A stretch of DNA of 64,000 nt from Marinitoga aeolica (GCF_029910535.1 NZ_CP069362.1:2356001-2420000); one strand, 5' to 3'. Counted from the first letter of the stretch, positions 36,076 through 44,511 are shown. Notes: a model not told the origin generated them from the letters alone. Made by a program: numbers and translations.

Positions 36076-37359
36076 TTATTCAAGTTTTAATTCATAAACT
36101 TCAAATATAAAAAGATTTTTATCTTCTTTTTTTTCTATTTCGTTTAATACACCATAATACTTATCTTTCATTTTAAAAAAATGTATTGCTTTATTCAAAA
36201 TTTTATTTATGTTACCTGTTTCAAGATTTATTTTATAAATGTTTCCATTAAAAAGAAATATTTCAAATTGATTTTGTAAGTTCAAACTAACTTTAAAAGG
36301 TGTATTTGAACAGAGAAATGTAGCATAATCGGATTTTTTTAATTCGCTTTCCCATGATATTTTAAATTTATTATCTATTATTTTTCCTAATATTATTTTT
36401 GTTGTACTATCTTCCTGCACTTCTATTAATATTTTTTCATTTTTATAGGTATTATAGTGATAATTTATATTTCCTTCTTTCAAAAATGGATATATTTCTT
36501 CCATATTTATATTTTCTATTTTATTATTATCGAGATTATATCTTTTTATATTTATTTTTCCACCATAATTACCAAAATATACATATTTTTCATCTTGATA
36601 TATATATGTATAATAGTTCATATCTGAAAATATTTTTTCATCTTTCTTTATTAATTCATAGTTTTTTGCATCAAATGTGTGTTTTAACTTTATGTATTTA
36701 CTGTTTGAACCAAAAAAAGATGTCACACTTTTTTCTGGTATTGTTTCGAATAGATATAGTTTATCTTTATACTCTGCCATTTCTAATATCCCTGAAAAAT
36801 CTTTTAATGTTATTAATTCTTTATACCAGTTTAAATCTTTATCCACTATCATTACCGTTCGTTCTGATTCATTTACTCCTACACTCATTATTATTTTATC
36901 TTTCAATTCATAATCAATCATAACTGCAAATGACTTTACTCCTAAATTAAGCTTTTTGTTAAATATATATTTTCCTTCTTTTCTTATATATTCATTTATT
37001 TCCATATCTCCATTTTTTTCATTTCCACATATTATCCAGAATTTATCATCAAAATTGTATACTGTTATTATTGTTGCACCTGTAAGTCCTCCGATCTCAT
37101 ATAATGCTGGAGCACGCATTTTTATTGTTTGTTTTGTATTATTTTTTAAGGAGTATATGCGTGTCTCAAAATCTTTTTCAGTAGTTACAACAAATGGTGT
37201 AATTATTGCTTCATTTTTTGTAAATGTTGCTATTAATTTTGGTGGTTTTTTTTCATTTTCTATTTCTATCTCAATTCTTTTTATCATTTTTAATCTATCA
37301 GAAAATAAAGAAATTGATATTGTTAATATAAATAAAATCATTAATATATTTCTTTTCAT
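36076..37359 (-). CDS. Exported protein of unknown function in RiPP operon C1 (427 aa)
   Basis: The product starts with a signal peptide (KRNILMILFILTISISLFS) without lipobox cysteine. The remainder is beta-rich with repeated blades such as FDDKFWIICGNEKNG, YKDKLYLFETIPEK and DEKYVYFGNYGGKINIKRY, suggesting a beta-propeller facing outward. It starts four bases after the maturase C1 stop, so it belongs to the operon. It could be an extracellular receptor, an immunity protein or a chaperone for the mature peptide. No protease motif is visible. Function not recognised. Confidence 0.75.
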   Translation of the reverse strand: MKRNILMILFILTISISLFSDRLKMIKRIEIEIENEKKPPKLIATFTKNEAIITPFVVTTEKDFETRIYSLKNNTKQTIKMRAPALYEIGGLTGATIITVYNFDDKFWIICGNEKNGDMEINEYIRKEGKYIFNKKLNLGVKSFAVMIDYELKDKIIMSVGVNESERTVMIVDKDLNWYKELITLKDFSGILEMAEYKDKLYLFETIPEKSVTSFFGSNSKYIKLKHTFDAKNYELIKKDEKIFSDMNYYTYIYQDEKYVYFGNYGGKINIKRYNLDNNKIENINMEEIYPFLKEGNINYHYNTYKNEKILIEVQEDSTTKIILGKIIDNKFKISWESELKKSDYATFLCSNTPFKVSLNLQNQFEIFLFNGNIYKINLETGNINKILNKAIHFFKMKDKYYGVLNEIEKKEDKNLFIFEVYELKLE

Positions 37360-37363
37360 TTTA

Positions 37364-38593
37364 TCATCTCCCTACTTTTAATTTTTCTACTCCTATTTTT
37401 GTTAGGTTGCAAGAAATACTTCGGCTTTTACTTTTTGTTAATAATTCATATGGGCATCCACCACCGCATATATTTCTCAATTCGCATAAACCGCAATCTT
37501 CTTCTATTTTTTTAACTACTTTCTTATAAAATTCCTTTTTATAGTTAATAAATTCTTCCCATTGCATCCCCACTTCTCCAAGTTCATAGTCTTTTTCACC
37601 TGTGAATCTCTGGCATGGGTATATTTTTCCATCTATATCTATTGATACTATTCCCAACCCCGCTCCACATGGATATTTTTTAATTTCTCCTTTTTTTATA
37701 GTTTCCCATACTCCACTTATATTTAACGGGATAAACCTTTTATCTTTTTCTTCTATTATTTCTTCAACTTCTTTGTATAATTTTTTCTTTTCTTTTTCTG
37801 TCCATTTTTTTGTGTAAGGGTATGATGCAATCGCAAAAGAATAGCCACCAACATTTAGCTCTTTTATAAAATGTTCTGCTATTTTTTTAATTTCTATTTT
37901 CTGATTTGTTACTGTTGCTCTAACGTTTAACTTTTTCCTTTTTTCCAGTATTAACTCTATATTTTCTGCTATTTTTTCATATGATCCCTTTCCTCCAACA
38001 AATGGCCTTTGAAAATTTTGTATATACTCACAACCATCTATACTTAATGTTAATGAAAAATTTTCTTTGATTAAAAAGTCTATTATTTCTTTATCCATTA
38101 TCGTCCCATTAGTGGTTATTGAATATCCAATCTTTTTGTTATATTTCTTTCCTAATTTTTTTGATAATGCCACGCTTTCTTTTATTTTTTTGAATTCAAG
38201 TAATGGTTCTCCACCAAAAAACGTTATTGTTATTTTTTTCTTTTTTGTATTTGAAAATATATATTCTAAACTTTCTTTTATCAATTTCATATTCATACTT
38301 TCTGGTTTCTCTTTATGAGCATAGCAGTATATACATTCAAGATTACATGCTTTTGTTATATTTAATATAATATTTGATGGTTCAAATATTATGTCTGAAT
38401 TATAGAATTTTTCGCTTTCTTTTATTTTTTTATTGATTATATTTTTTAATGTTTTTATATCTTTTTCAACATCTTTATTTTTTTTATTTTCTGTAAGATG
38501 TGAATAGGCTATTTCATCTAGTTCGACTAATGTTACACTATCAAGGTCCAATAGATACTTTCTTTTATTATTTTGATAGAGTTTATATTTCAT
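37364..38593 (-). CDS. Radical SAM/SPASM peptide maturase C1
   Basis: A 409-residue enzyme with CNLECIYC (C83, C87, C90), ITFFGGEPLLEF and SPASM cysteines in YPCGAGLGIVSID, IYPCQRFTGEKD, DCGLCELRNICGGGCPYE and ISCNLT. The N-terminal 70 residues are a small domain of the type seen in maturase B. It is the first gene of operon C1 and presumably acts on the seven-cysteine precursor two genes downstream. AAAGGAG precedes ATG 38593. Confidence 0.89.
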   Translation of the reverse strand: MKYKLYQNNKRKYLLDLDSVTLVELDEIAYSHLTENKKNKDVEKDIKTLKNIINKKIKESEKFYNSDIIFEPSNIILNITKACNLECIYCYAHKEKPESMNMKLIKESLEYIFSNTKKKKITITFFGGEPLLEFKKIKESVALSKKLGKKYNKKIGYSITTNGTIMDKEIIDFLIKENFSLTLSIDGCEYIQNFQRPFVGGKGSYEKIAENIELILEKRKKLNVRATVTNQKIEIKKIAEHFIKELNVGGYSFAIASYPYTKKWTEKEKKKLYKEVEEIIEEKDKRFIPLNISGVWETIKKGEIKKYPCGAGLGIVSIDIDGKIYPCQRFTGEKDYELGEVGMQWEEFINYKKEFYKKVVKKIEEDCGLCELRNICGGGCPYELLTKSKSRSISCNLTKIGVEKLKVGR

Positions 38594-38627
38594 TTTTTTC
38601 TCCTTTCTTTTTAATATTAAAAATGTA

Positions 38628-38656
38628 TTGTATCATAAAACCTTATATGCTATAAT
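38628..38656 (+). promoter_or_regulatory. Promoter facing the P3 gene from its 3' side
   Basis: TTGTAT, 17 bases, TATAAT, at the same place as in modules 1, 2 and 4 although the surrounding sequence has diverged. Transcripts would be antisense to P3. Confidence 0.6.
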
Positions 38657-38714
38657 TTAAATGTATTTTACAAATAACTGAGTATAAAGCTTTTAGTTTT
38701 CATATGATATCTTA

Positions 38715-38849
38715 TTATCCTCTGGAATTTTCAATTTGAACTTGAGGATTAGTTGAATCAGTTTTATATTTATCCTCATTATCTCCTGCAAAAATAATAT
38801 TTGTTAACATTAATAAAAAAATAATAAATAAAATTAATATTTTTTTCAT
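38715..38849 (-). CDS. Small secreted peptide P3 (44 aa)
   Basis: ATG 38849 follows GGAGGTGATAGG. The signal sequence is MKKILILFIIFLLMLTN followed by IIFA, and the tail GDNEDKYKTDSTNPQVQIE ends in NSRG. Compared with P1, the NPQxQ core is kept but the C-terminal residues differ completely. The neighbouring TPR gene also differs from copies 1 and 2 in its N-terminal two thirds, so peptide and partner vary together. Confidence 0.72.
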   Translation of the reverse strand: MKKILILFIIFLLMLTNIIFAGDNEDKYKTDSTNPQVQIENSRG

Positions 38850-38867
38850 CCTATCACCTCCGTTATT

Positions 38868-38895
38868 ATTTTACTATTTCTAACATGGTTTTCAA
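38868..38895 (-). promoter_or_regulatory. Promoter of P3
   Basis: Minus-strand TTGAAA, 16 bases, TAAAAT, as for P1, P2 and P4. Confidence 0.7.
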
Positions 38896-39119
38896 GCATT
38901 TTTGGCTATTTTATAATTCTTTATTTATGGTATTTTTAATTTTTATATTTTCTCATTTTTTTATTAACTCCATCTTGTTACTTTATGTTAATATTAGCTA
39001 TTTCCTTTTTCTTAATATTTTTAATTTAATCTTCTTCATTTTGTTTTTGTAAAAAATTACAAAATAAATCAGAGATTTTTAAGTAAAAATATGATTACAA
39101 ATTTATTGAGGTGTTTTTA

Positions 39120-40718
39120 ATGAAAAATAATATTTCTTTAAAATCCTTGATTGATATCATAAGTTTTGGATATTATTCTTATCCAATTATTAATTTCTTA
39201 TATTTAAATATAAATGATATTTCTTTAAAATATTATCTTTTGTTATTAAAATCCAAATGGAAAAAAGATTATTATTTAGCTATTGATTATTCTAAAAAAA
39301 CTATTTCAACAACAACAACAACAACAATATTAAGAGAACTTGCAAGATTTGAACTTGTTTCTTTATACAATAAAGTTGGGAAATATGATTTAGCAAAAAA
39401 AGAAATTAATATTTTAAAAAATAATTTTGATAAACTTCCATCATATGCAAGATATTTAATGGTACCAGGGTTAAACTTGCTCAATAAATCATATAACATA
39501 ACTGATAATTTTAAAGTTTATTCAGACAATTATATTGAAAATGATTTAGATAAAGCTATTTTGATTTATTCAAAAGCAAGAGATTTCATTAAAGAGAAAG
39601 AATATTCTAAAGCATATAAAAGATTTATTGAGGGATTTTTTCTTTCTAAAAATTTCCCTCATCCTACTATGATTTGTAATGGTTTAAATGGTGCTGCGTG
39701 GTGGATAAGAGAAGTAGATAAGAAGAAAGCGTTAGTTGTAGCTGATTTATTAGAGTATTATGTTGGTTATTATTTTGAAGATTTACCTAAGATATATAAT
39801 TGGTTTGATACTATTTTTGAAGTAAAGAAAATTAATAATGATATAACAATATTTGATATATCGAGTATTGTTATTAAGCTAAATAAATTAAATAAGGTTA
39901 AAATAAAAAAACAGTTTTTCCATTTTATTCCTGATATTTCTTCATCAACGTATAATATAACCAATGAATTAAAAAATTATATTTTAAAATATGTTGATTT
40001 AATGGTTAAAAAAGGAATAATAAATTCCAAAAGTATATTAAAAATCATAAATTCAAAAAAAATAAGTTATACCTCTAGAAAACCATATGCTATAAAAAAT
40101 GAATTGTATAAAATGTATATAAATAAAACTTTTAAAGAAAACATAATCAAATTTAAAAAGAAAAATAAAATAAAAATACAAGAATTATTTTTTGCAACAT
40201 ATTCATCATTAATAGAAAAACCATATTTTACAAAAAGTTGCATTTTAAAATTGTTTTTTGAAGGAGATAAAGATAAAATCATTAAATATTTCTCAAGTAA
40301 TTATGAGAAAATGTATTTTTTTAACTTAATGCTATCTGAATTTAAGGTTAAAGAAATTGAGAAAAGGATAATGAATCCTGATGATTTTGAAAAGATAAAA
40401 CCTGATGTATCTCCATTTTTCATATCAAGAAAAAAATTAATATTTAATCTTTTAAAAAATGCGAAAAATTTTAAAGAGTTTATTCTTAAATATTTCGAAC
40501 TCAATGAGGAAGAAATGAGAACTTTTGATATGTTTTTAAGAAATGGTGTTCGTTATGATATAATATGGCCTATTATTCCAAAAGTTGATGGTAATTTGAA
40601 ATCTTTCGCTTTAAAATATAATATTACTCAAAAACGAGTTGCTTTAGGATATTATTCTTTTGAAGATGCTGAACGAAAACTTCTTGATTCTATTATTGAG
40701 AATTTTGTGAAAATATAG
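39120..40718 (+). CDS. TPR-like regulator/receptor, intact copy 3 (about 532 aa)
   Basis: The only complete copy of the family in this window. The first 330 residues are an alpha solenoid with TPR-like helices (LARFELVSLYNKVGKYDLAK, AKRF-type segments such as KEYSKAYKRFIEGFF) and the conserved STTTTTTIL encoded by seven CAA repeats. From about residue 335 the DNA is nearly identical to copies 1 and 2 and ends in KYNITQKRVALGYYSFED, which could be a small helical effector or DNA-binding part. GAGGTG selects ATG 39120. No HTH is recognised at the N-terminus, unlike classical RRNPP proteins. A role as receptor for peptide P3 is inferred. Confidence 0.72.
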   Translation: MKNNISLKSLIDIISFGYYSYPIINFLYLNINDISLKYYLLLLKSKWKKDYYLAIDYSKKTISTTTTTTILRELARFELVSLYNKVGKYDLAKKEINILKNNFDKLPSYARYLMVPGLNLLNKSYNITDNFKVYSDNYIENDLDKAILIYSKARDFIKEKEYSKAYKRFIEGFFLSKNFPHPTMICNGLNGAAWWIREVDKKKALVVADLLEYYVGYYFEDLPKIYNWFDTIFEVKKINNDITIFDISSIVIKLNKLNKVKIKKQFFHFIPDISSSTYNITNELKNYILKYVDLMVKKGIINSKSILKIINSKKISYTSRKPYAIKNELYKMYINKTFKENIIKFKKKNKIKIQELFFATYSSLIEKPYFTKSCILKLFFEGDKDKIIKYFSSNYEKMYFFNLMLSEFKVKEIEKRIMNPDDFEKIKPDVSPFFISRKKLIFNLLKNAKNFKEFILKYFELNEEEMRTFDMFLRNGVRYDIIWPIIPKVDGNLKSFALKYNITQKRVALGYYSFEDAERKLLDSIIENFVKI

Positions 40719-40794
40719 AGTTTATATATTATTTGTAATTTTTTTACAAATTCAATGATAATTATATAAATTTACAAATCCTTTGATACTTCAT

Positions 40795-40821
40795 AAAAAG
40801 TAGAAGGGCGAACCCTTCTAC
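40795..40821 (-). terminator. Terminator of RiPP operon D
   Basis: GTAGAAGGG (40800-40808) pairs with CCCTTCTAC (40813-40821), and T residues follow on the minus strand. It lies just after precursor D. Confidence 0.82.
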
Positions 40822-40826
40822 AAGTT

Positions 40827-40937
40827 TTAGTTTAATTTAGAAGATGTGCCATTACAACAATTTGAAACTCCACCTACGCCACATTCTGCGGTATATCCTA
40901 TTTTTTTAACTTTTAATGGTTTTAAAATTTCTCTCAT
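40827..40937 (-). CDS. RiPP precursor peptide D (36 aa)
   Basis: ATG 40937 overlaps the exporter stop as ATGA, with GGAGGTGG before it. The product has a basic leader (REILKPLKVKKIGY) and a core TAECGVGGVSNCCNGTSSK with three cysteines. The leader resembles that of precursor A (K-P-x-x-K-V-x-K-I). It is the last gene before the operon terminator, opposite to operon B where the precursor comes first. Confidence 0.77.
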   Translation of the reverse strand: MREILKPLKVKKIGYTAECGVGGVSNCCNGTSSKLN

Positions 40938-42514
40938 TCTACCACCTCCTTCCTTTCCTCAAGAAATTTATTATCAATTATGTTATAAATTTTATCAGCA
41001 ATATCATCAAATAGATTTTCATGGGATACAACCAATATTATTTTTTCCTTTTTTATTTTACTCAAATATTTTTTAATATTTTCTTTAGTTTTATAATCAA
41101 GGTTTGAAAGAGGTTCATCTAATAATAAAATACTTTTATTTTTTGAAAAATACAAAACTCTTGCCATATGTATTTTTTGTTTTTCACCTAATGAAATATT
41201 TAAATTTTGAAAATCTACTTTTTTATCTAAATTGTTTATATTTAGCATAGAGATTATCTCTTCTAAATAGTTAGAATCTTCTGCATTATTAAATATAATA
41301 TTTGTTTTAACATCTCCCTCAAAAAGATATATTGGATTATATAAATACGAACAATTCTTAATAAAGTCTTTAGAAAAATAAAATACAGAATTCTTATTAT
41401 TTTTTTTGATCATTTCAGGTGAAGATATTTGAGTTAATAAATTAAAAATAGTTGTTTTTCCAGCTCCATTTTTTCCTTTTATAATATATAATCCATTCCT
41501 TTTATTTAATATAAAGTTTTCTATTTCTAATAATTTTTCTTTATTTTCCGTATATATTGAGCAATTCTTTATTTCTATAATATTATCTTTATTCTCATTC
41601 TCTAAGTTAATATTTTCTTTTTCTTTATAATTATAGAAATCATTTATTCTATTCAATATACCTTTGTTTGAATGTTTTTCCACAATCGCTTGAGCAATTT
41701 GACTTAATGGTTCAAAAAGCATACTTAAATATTGAGAAAACATTATTAAACTACCTAATGTCATTTTTTGTGAAATTACGTAATATGCACCAATACCCAT
41801 TATTGTAAAAGAAGATAATGTATTTACAAACATCGGTACTTCTTTTCCAAAATTATACCAATAAGAATATTTTAATCTAATATTTTTCCATTCTTCTAAT
41901 TTTTTTTCAAATATCTTTTCAAAGTATTGTTCTTTCTGATATAGATTAATATGAATTTTTCCTTCTATATTCTTATTTGCATTTGTAATAAATTCATCAG
42001 CTTTAATTCTTTCTAACTTTGAATATTGTTCTAATTTTTTCTTATTTATTCCCATTGAAAATACATATAAAGGTATAAATATTGCACTTATCAAAGATAA
42101 AATTGGATTTATAAAAAATAATATTATATATCCTGAAATTACTCTAAGTATTCCAATAGTTAAAGTTCCTAAATAAGTAACTACCACATTAGCATATGTT
42201 CCGCTATCTGAAATAAGATAATTTAATAATTGTCCTTTATCAAAATTTTTGTAATTATATTTTTTTATTTTAAAAATTTTTTTCAGTAATATTTTTTTTA
42301 ATTTCACTGAAAAATATAACGGTATTTTATCCCATTGATACTTTAAGAAATAAAAAATATATGAATGTAAGAATACTGAAAATCCCAATCCCAAAAATAA
42401 CCAAATTTTTAATTCTTTAATATTATTAGCACTTATAATATTATCAATTAAATATTTAGTGAATATCGGAAAGATATAATATAAACATATACCAATAAAC
42501 GAAAAAAATACCAA
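40934..42514 (-). CDS. ABC exporter (membrane plus ATPase) of RiPP operon D
   Basis: A 526-residue type-1 exporter, shorter than the others. The membrane domain covers about residues 1-300. The ATPase domain has Walker A GKNGAGKTT, a weak signature NISLGEKQK, Walker B ILLLDEPLSNLD and VSHENL. No C39 domain is present. Both the membrane domain and the segment after Walker A are short. It is translationally coupled to precursor D and follows maturase D by 30 bases. Confidence 0.85.
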   Translation of the reverse strand: MVFFSFIGICLYYIFPIFTKYLIDNIISANNIKELKIWLFLGLGFSVFLHSYIFYFLKYQWDKIPLYFSVKLKKILLKKIFKIKKYNYKNFDKGQLLNYLISDSGTYANVVVTYLGTLTIGILRVISGYIILFFINPILSLISAIFIPLYVFSMGINKKKLEQYSKLERIKADEFITNANKNIEGKIHINLYQKEQYFEKIFEKKLEEWKNIRLKYSYWYNFGKEVPMFVNTLSSFTIMGIGAYYVISQKMTLGSLIMFSQYLSMLFEPLSQIAQAIVEKHSNKGILNRINDFYNYKEKENINLENENKDNIIEIKNCSIYTENKEKLLEIENFILNKRNGLYIIKGKNGAGKTTIFNLLTQISSPEMIKKNNKNSVFYFSKDFIKNCSYLYNPIYLFEGDVKTNIIFNNAEDSNYLEEIISMLNINNLDKKVDFQNLNISLGEKQKIHMARVLYFSKNKSILLLDEPLSNLDYKTKENIKKYLSKIKKEKIILVVSHENLFDDIADKIYNIIDNKFLEERKEVVE

Positions 42515-42544
42515 TTGTATTATTTTAATTAAATTTTTTTTTCT

Positions 42545-43867
42545 TTAAAATCTAGAATTTTTCTCATTATTTATTGCCTCCTCATAATACAACTTTATCA
42601 AGTCATTCAAAATATATTTTTCTGGTATACATTTTTTAAGTTTTTTCGTTTCTAGTAAAAAACATCCACCCATACACCATGGTAACACTTTACAATTTAA
42701 ACATTCTCCTGAAAATGGATTTCTTAATATTTTTTTATAATAATTCTTTTCATTCAAATTCAAATCTCCATTATTATCAATATATCCCATTTCAAAAGTC
42801 TTGTCATTTTCACTAGACGTACAATGATATAGTGTACCGTTTGTTTCAACTAGAAAGGTATTTATTCTATCAAAACCACAATTATAACCTTTTATATCAT
42901 AAAATGGAACTTTTTTTCCATATTTTAATAAAGTTTTATATATTTTTAATAACACTTTGGAATACTCTTTAATATCCTTATAAAAAATATCTTCATTGGT
43001 ATAATTTATATCAAATTTTTTTGCTTCATTAAAATGTAGCATTACATTTTCTTTAGATAAAATTTTATATTTTTTTAACTCATAAAGATAATTTTCTATA
43101 TTTTCATTATTTTTATTTATATTTAATCTTAAAATTATATCTACTTCAGGCCATATATCAAGAAGTAATAAAATATTTTTTATAATTTGGTCATATGTAC
43201 CTTCTTTATTTCTTAATATTCTGCTCTTATTATGTTGCTTTTTATCCCCATCTAAAGTGATCTGGATTGTTTTTATTTTGGTATTTTTTAGTTTTAATAT
43301 ATTGTTTTTAGTTAGTAAAAAACCATTTGTTGTTAAATTACTAAAAAAATTTATATCTTTATAGTTGTCTTGGATATAATTTTCTATTTCAATTATTGCA
43401 TTAAGATTTAATAATGGTTCTCCACCAAACCAATGGATATTGAGAATATCTATATTATTTTCTAATACTGTTTTATCTATCCATTTCTTTATAGAGTTTA
43501 TTGTGTTATCTTCCATCATTTTTTTATTATGACTTTGATAACAATAACTACATAAAAAATTACAATCATTTGTAGTTTTAATTGTTAGAGAATATATTTT
43601 ATTATCAAATTTATTTTTATTATGTATATAATGCAATCTATCCATTTCATCTAATTCTTTGTTTATCCACATACCATATTCTATAAATTTTTCCTCTATT
43701 TCTGAATTTTCAATAAAAAAATTTTTGTAATTCTCATAATATTCCTCATTTAATTCAAGCATTCCATGGGTGTATGTATTAAAAATAATCCAATTATCAT
43801 CTTTTTTTATTTCAACATTAAATTTTGAATGTTTATATTTTTGAGATTTATTTTTTATCTTATCCAT
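42545..43867 (-). CDS. Radical SAM/SPASM peptide maturase D
   Basis: A 440-residue enzyme with CNFLCSYC (C102, C106, C109), IHWFGGEPLLNL, and SPASM cysteines in YNCGFDRIN, LYHCTSSEND, ECLNCKVLPWCMGGCFLL and KKCIPEK. Its N-terminal domain (WIIFNTYTHGMLELNEE, EYGMWINKELDE) is of the same type as in C2a and C2b. GAGGTGA precedes ATG 43867. Its probable substrate is precursor D. Confidence 0.88.
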   Translation of the reverse strand: MDKIKNKSQKYKHSKFNVEIKKDDNWIIFNTYTHGMLELNEEYYENYKNFFIENSEIEEKFIEYGMWINKELDEMDRLHYIHNKNKFDNKIYSLTIKTTNDCNFLCSYCYQSHNKKMMEDNTINSIKKWIDKTVLENNIDILNIHWFGGEPLLNLNAIIEIENYIQDNYKDINFFSNLTTNGFLLTKNNILKLKNTKIKTIQITLDGDKKQHNKSRILRNKEGTYDQIIKNILLLLDIWPEVDIILRLNINKNNENIENYLYELKKYKILSKENVMLHFNEAKKFDINYTNEDIFYKDIKEYSKVLLKIYKTLLKYGKKVPFYDIKGYNCGFDRINTFLVETNGTLYHCTSSENDKTFEMGYIDNNGDLNLNEKNYYKKILRNPFSGECLNCKVLPWCMGGCFLLETKKLKKCIPEKYILNDLIKLYYEEAINNEKNSRF

Positions 43868-43906
43868 AATGTCACCTCACTAACCTAATTTTATATATAA
43901 TATATA

Positions 43907-43936
43907 TTGTATTATAAAACCTCATATTGCTATAAT
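43907..43936 (+). promoter_or_regulatory. Promoter facing the P4 gene from its 3' side
   Basis: TTGTAT, 18 bases, TATAAT; fourth copy of the conserved element. RNA would be antisense to P4. Confidence 0.55.
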
Positions 43937-43994
43937 TTAAATATATTCCACAAATAACTGAGTATAAATATTTTTTGGTATTCATAAGTTATTT

Positions 43995-44126
43995 TTACTC
44001 TGAAAATTCATGTTGAATTTGAGAATTGATTGAATCAGTTTTATATTTATCTTCATTATCACCTGCTAAAATAATATTTGTTGAGATTAATAAAAAGATA
44101 ATAAGTAAAATCACTATTTTTTTCAT
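43995..44126 (-). CDS. Small secreted peptide P4 (43 aa)
   Basis: ATG 44126 follows GGAGGTGATGGG. The signal sequence is MKKIVILLIIFLLISTN then IILA; the tail GDNEDKYKTDSINSQIQHE ends in FSE. It is close to P3 in the signal and linker but has its own C-terminus. Its TPR partner is deleted, so if signalling occurs it would need another copy. Confidence 0.7.
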   Translation of the reverse strand: MKKIVILLIIFLLISTNIILAGDNEDKYKTDSINSQIQHEFSE

Positions 44127-44144
44127 CCCATCACCTCCACTGTT

Positions 44145-44172
44145 ATTTTACTATTTCTAACATGGTTTTCAA
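44145..44172 (-). promoter_or_regulatory. Promoter of P4
   Basis: Minus-strand TTGAAA, 16 bases, TAAAAT, same boxes and spacing as the other P genes. Confidence 0.7.
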
Positions 44173-44397
44173 CCATTACTGTAATGTTAACAAAGCTCTA
44201 TTTATAAGGGTTTTCTTTTTGCGATAAAATTACATTTCTGTTATAAAATTCATGTAACATTATTTTGTGAATTATATAATACTTTTTAATAGTTTATTTT
44301 ATATACTAATTCTTTTTGTTTCACATTGTAAAAAATAGCAAAAATTTTGGTTTTAAATTTTTGTGAAGTATGTAACTATTTGGTTGGTGATAATATA

Positions 44398-44511
44398 TGA
44401 AGATTAATAATATGTTTCTTAAAAAGATTATATATAGTCGAATACGGAAGTTTTTCATAACCAATTATGAATTATATTGATTCTATTATTGAGAAGTTTT
44501 TAAGATTATAA
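44398..44511 (+). pseudogene. TPR gene copy 4, internal deletion remnant
   Basis: The first 75 or so bases match the 5' end of copies 1 and 2 (ATGAAGATTAATAATATG), then the sequence jumps to the last 35 bases (GATTCTATTATTGAGAAG) of copy 2. About 1.5 kb is missing. The join is at a short TTGA shared by both ends. The upstream promoter region is still conserved. Confidence 0.8.

Noticed and set aside
29522-38318. Long plus-strand frames opposite operon C (60-190 codons)
   Set aside because: They mirror the real minus-strand genes in AT-rich sequence, are rich in Phe/Leu/Ser and have no start sites.
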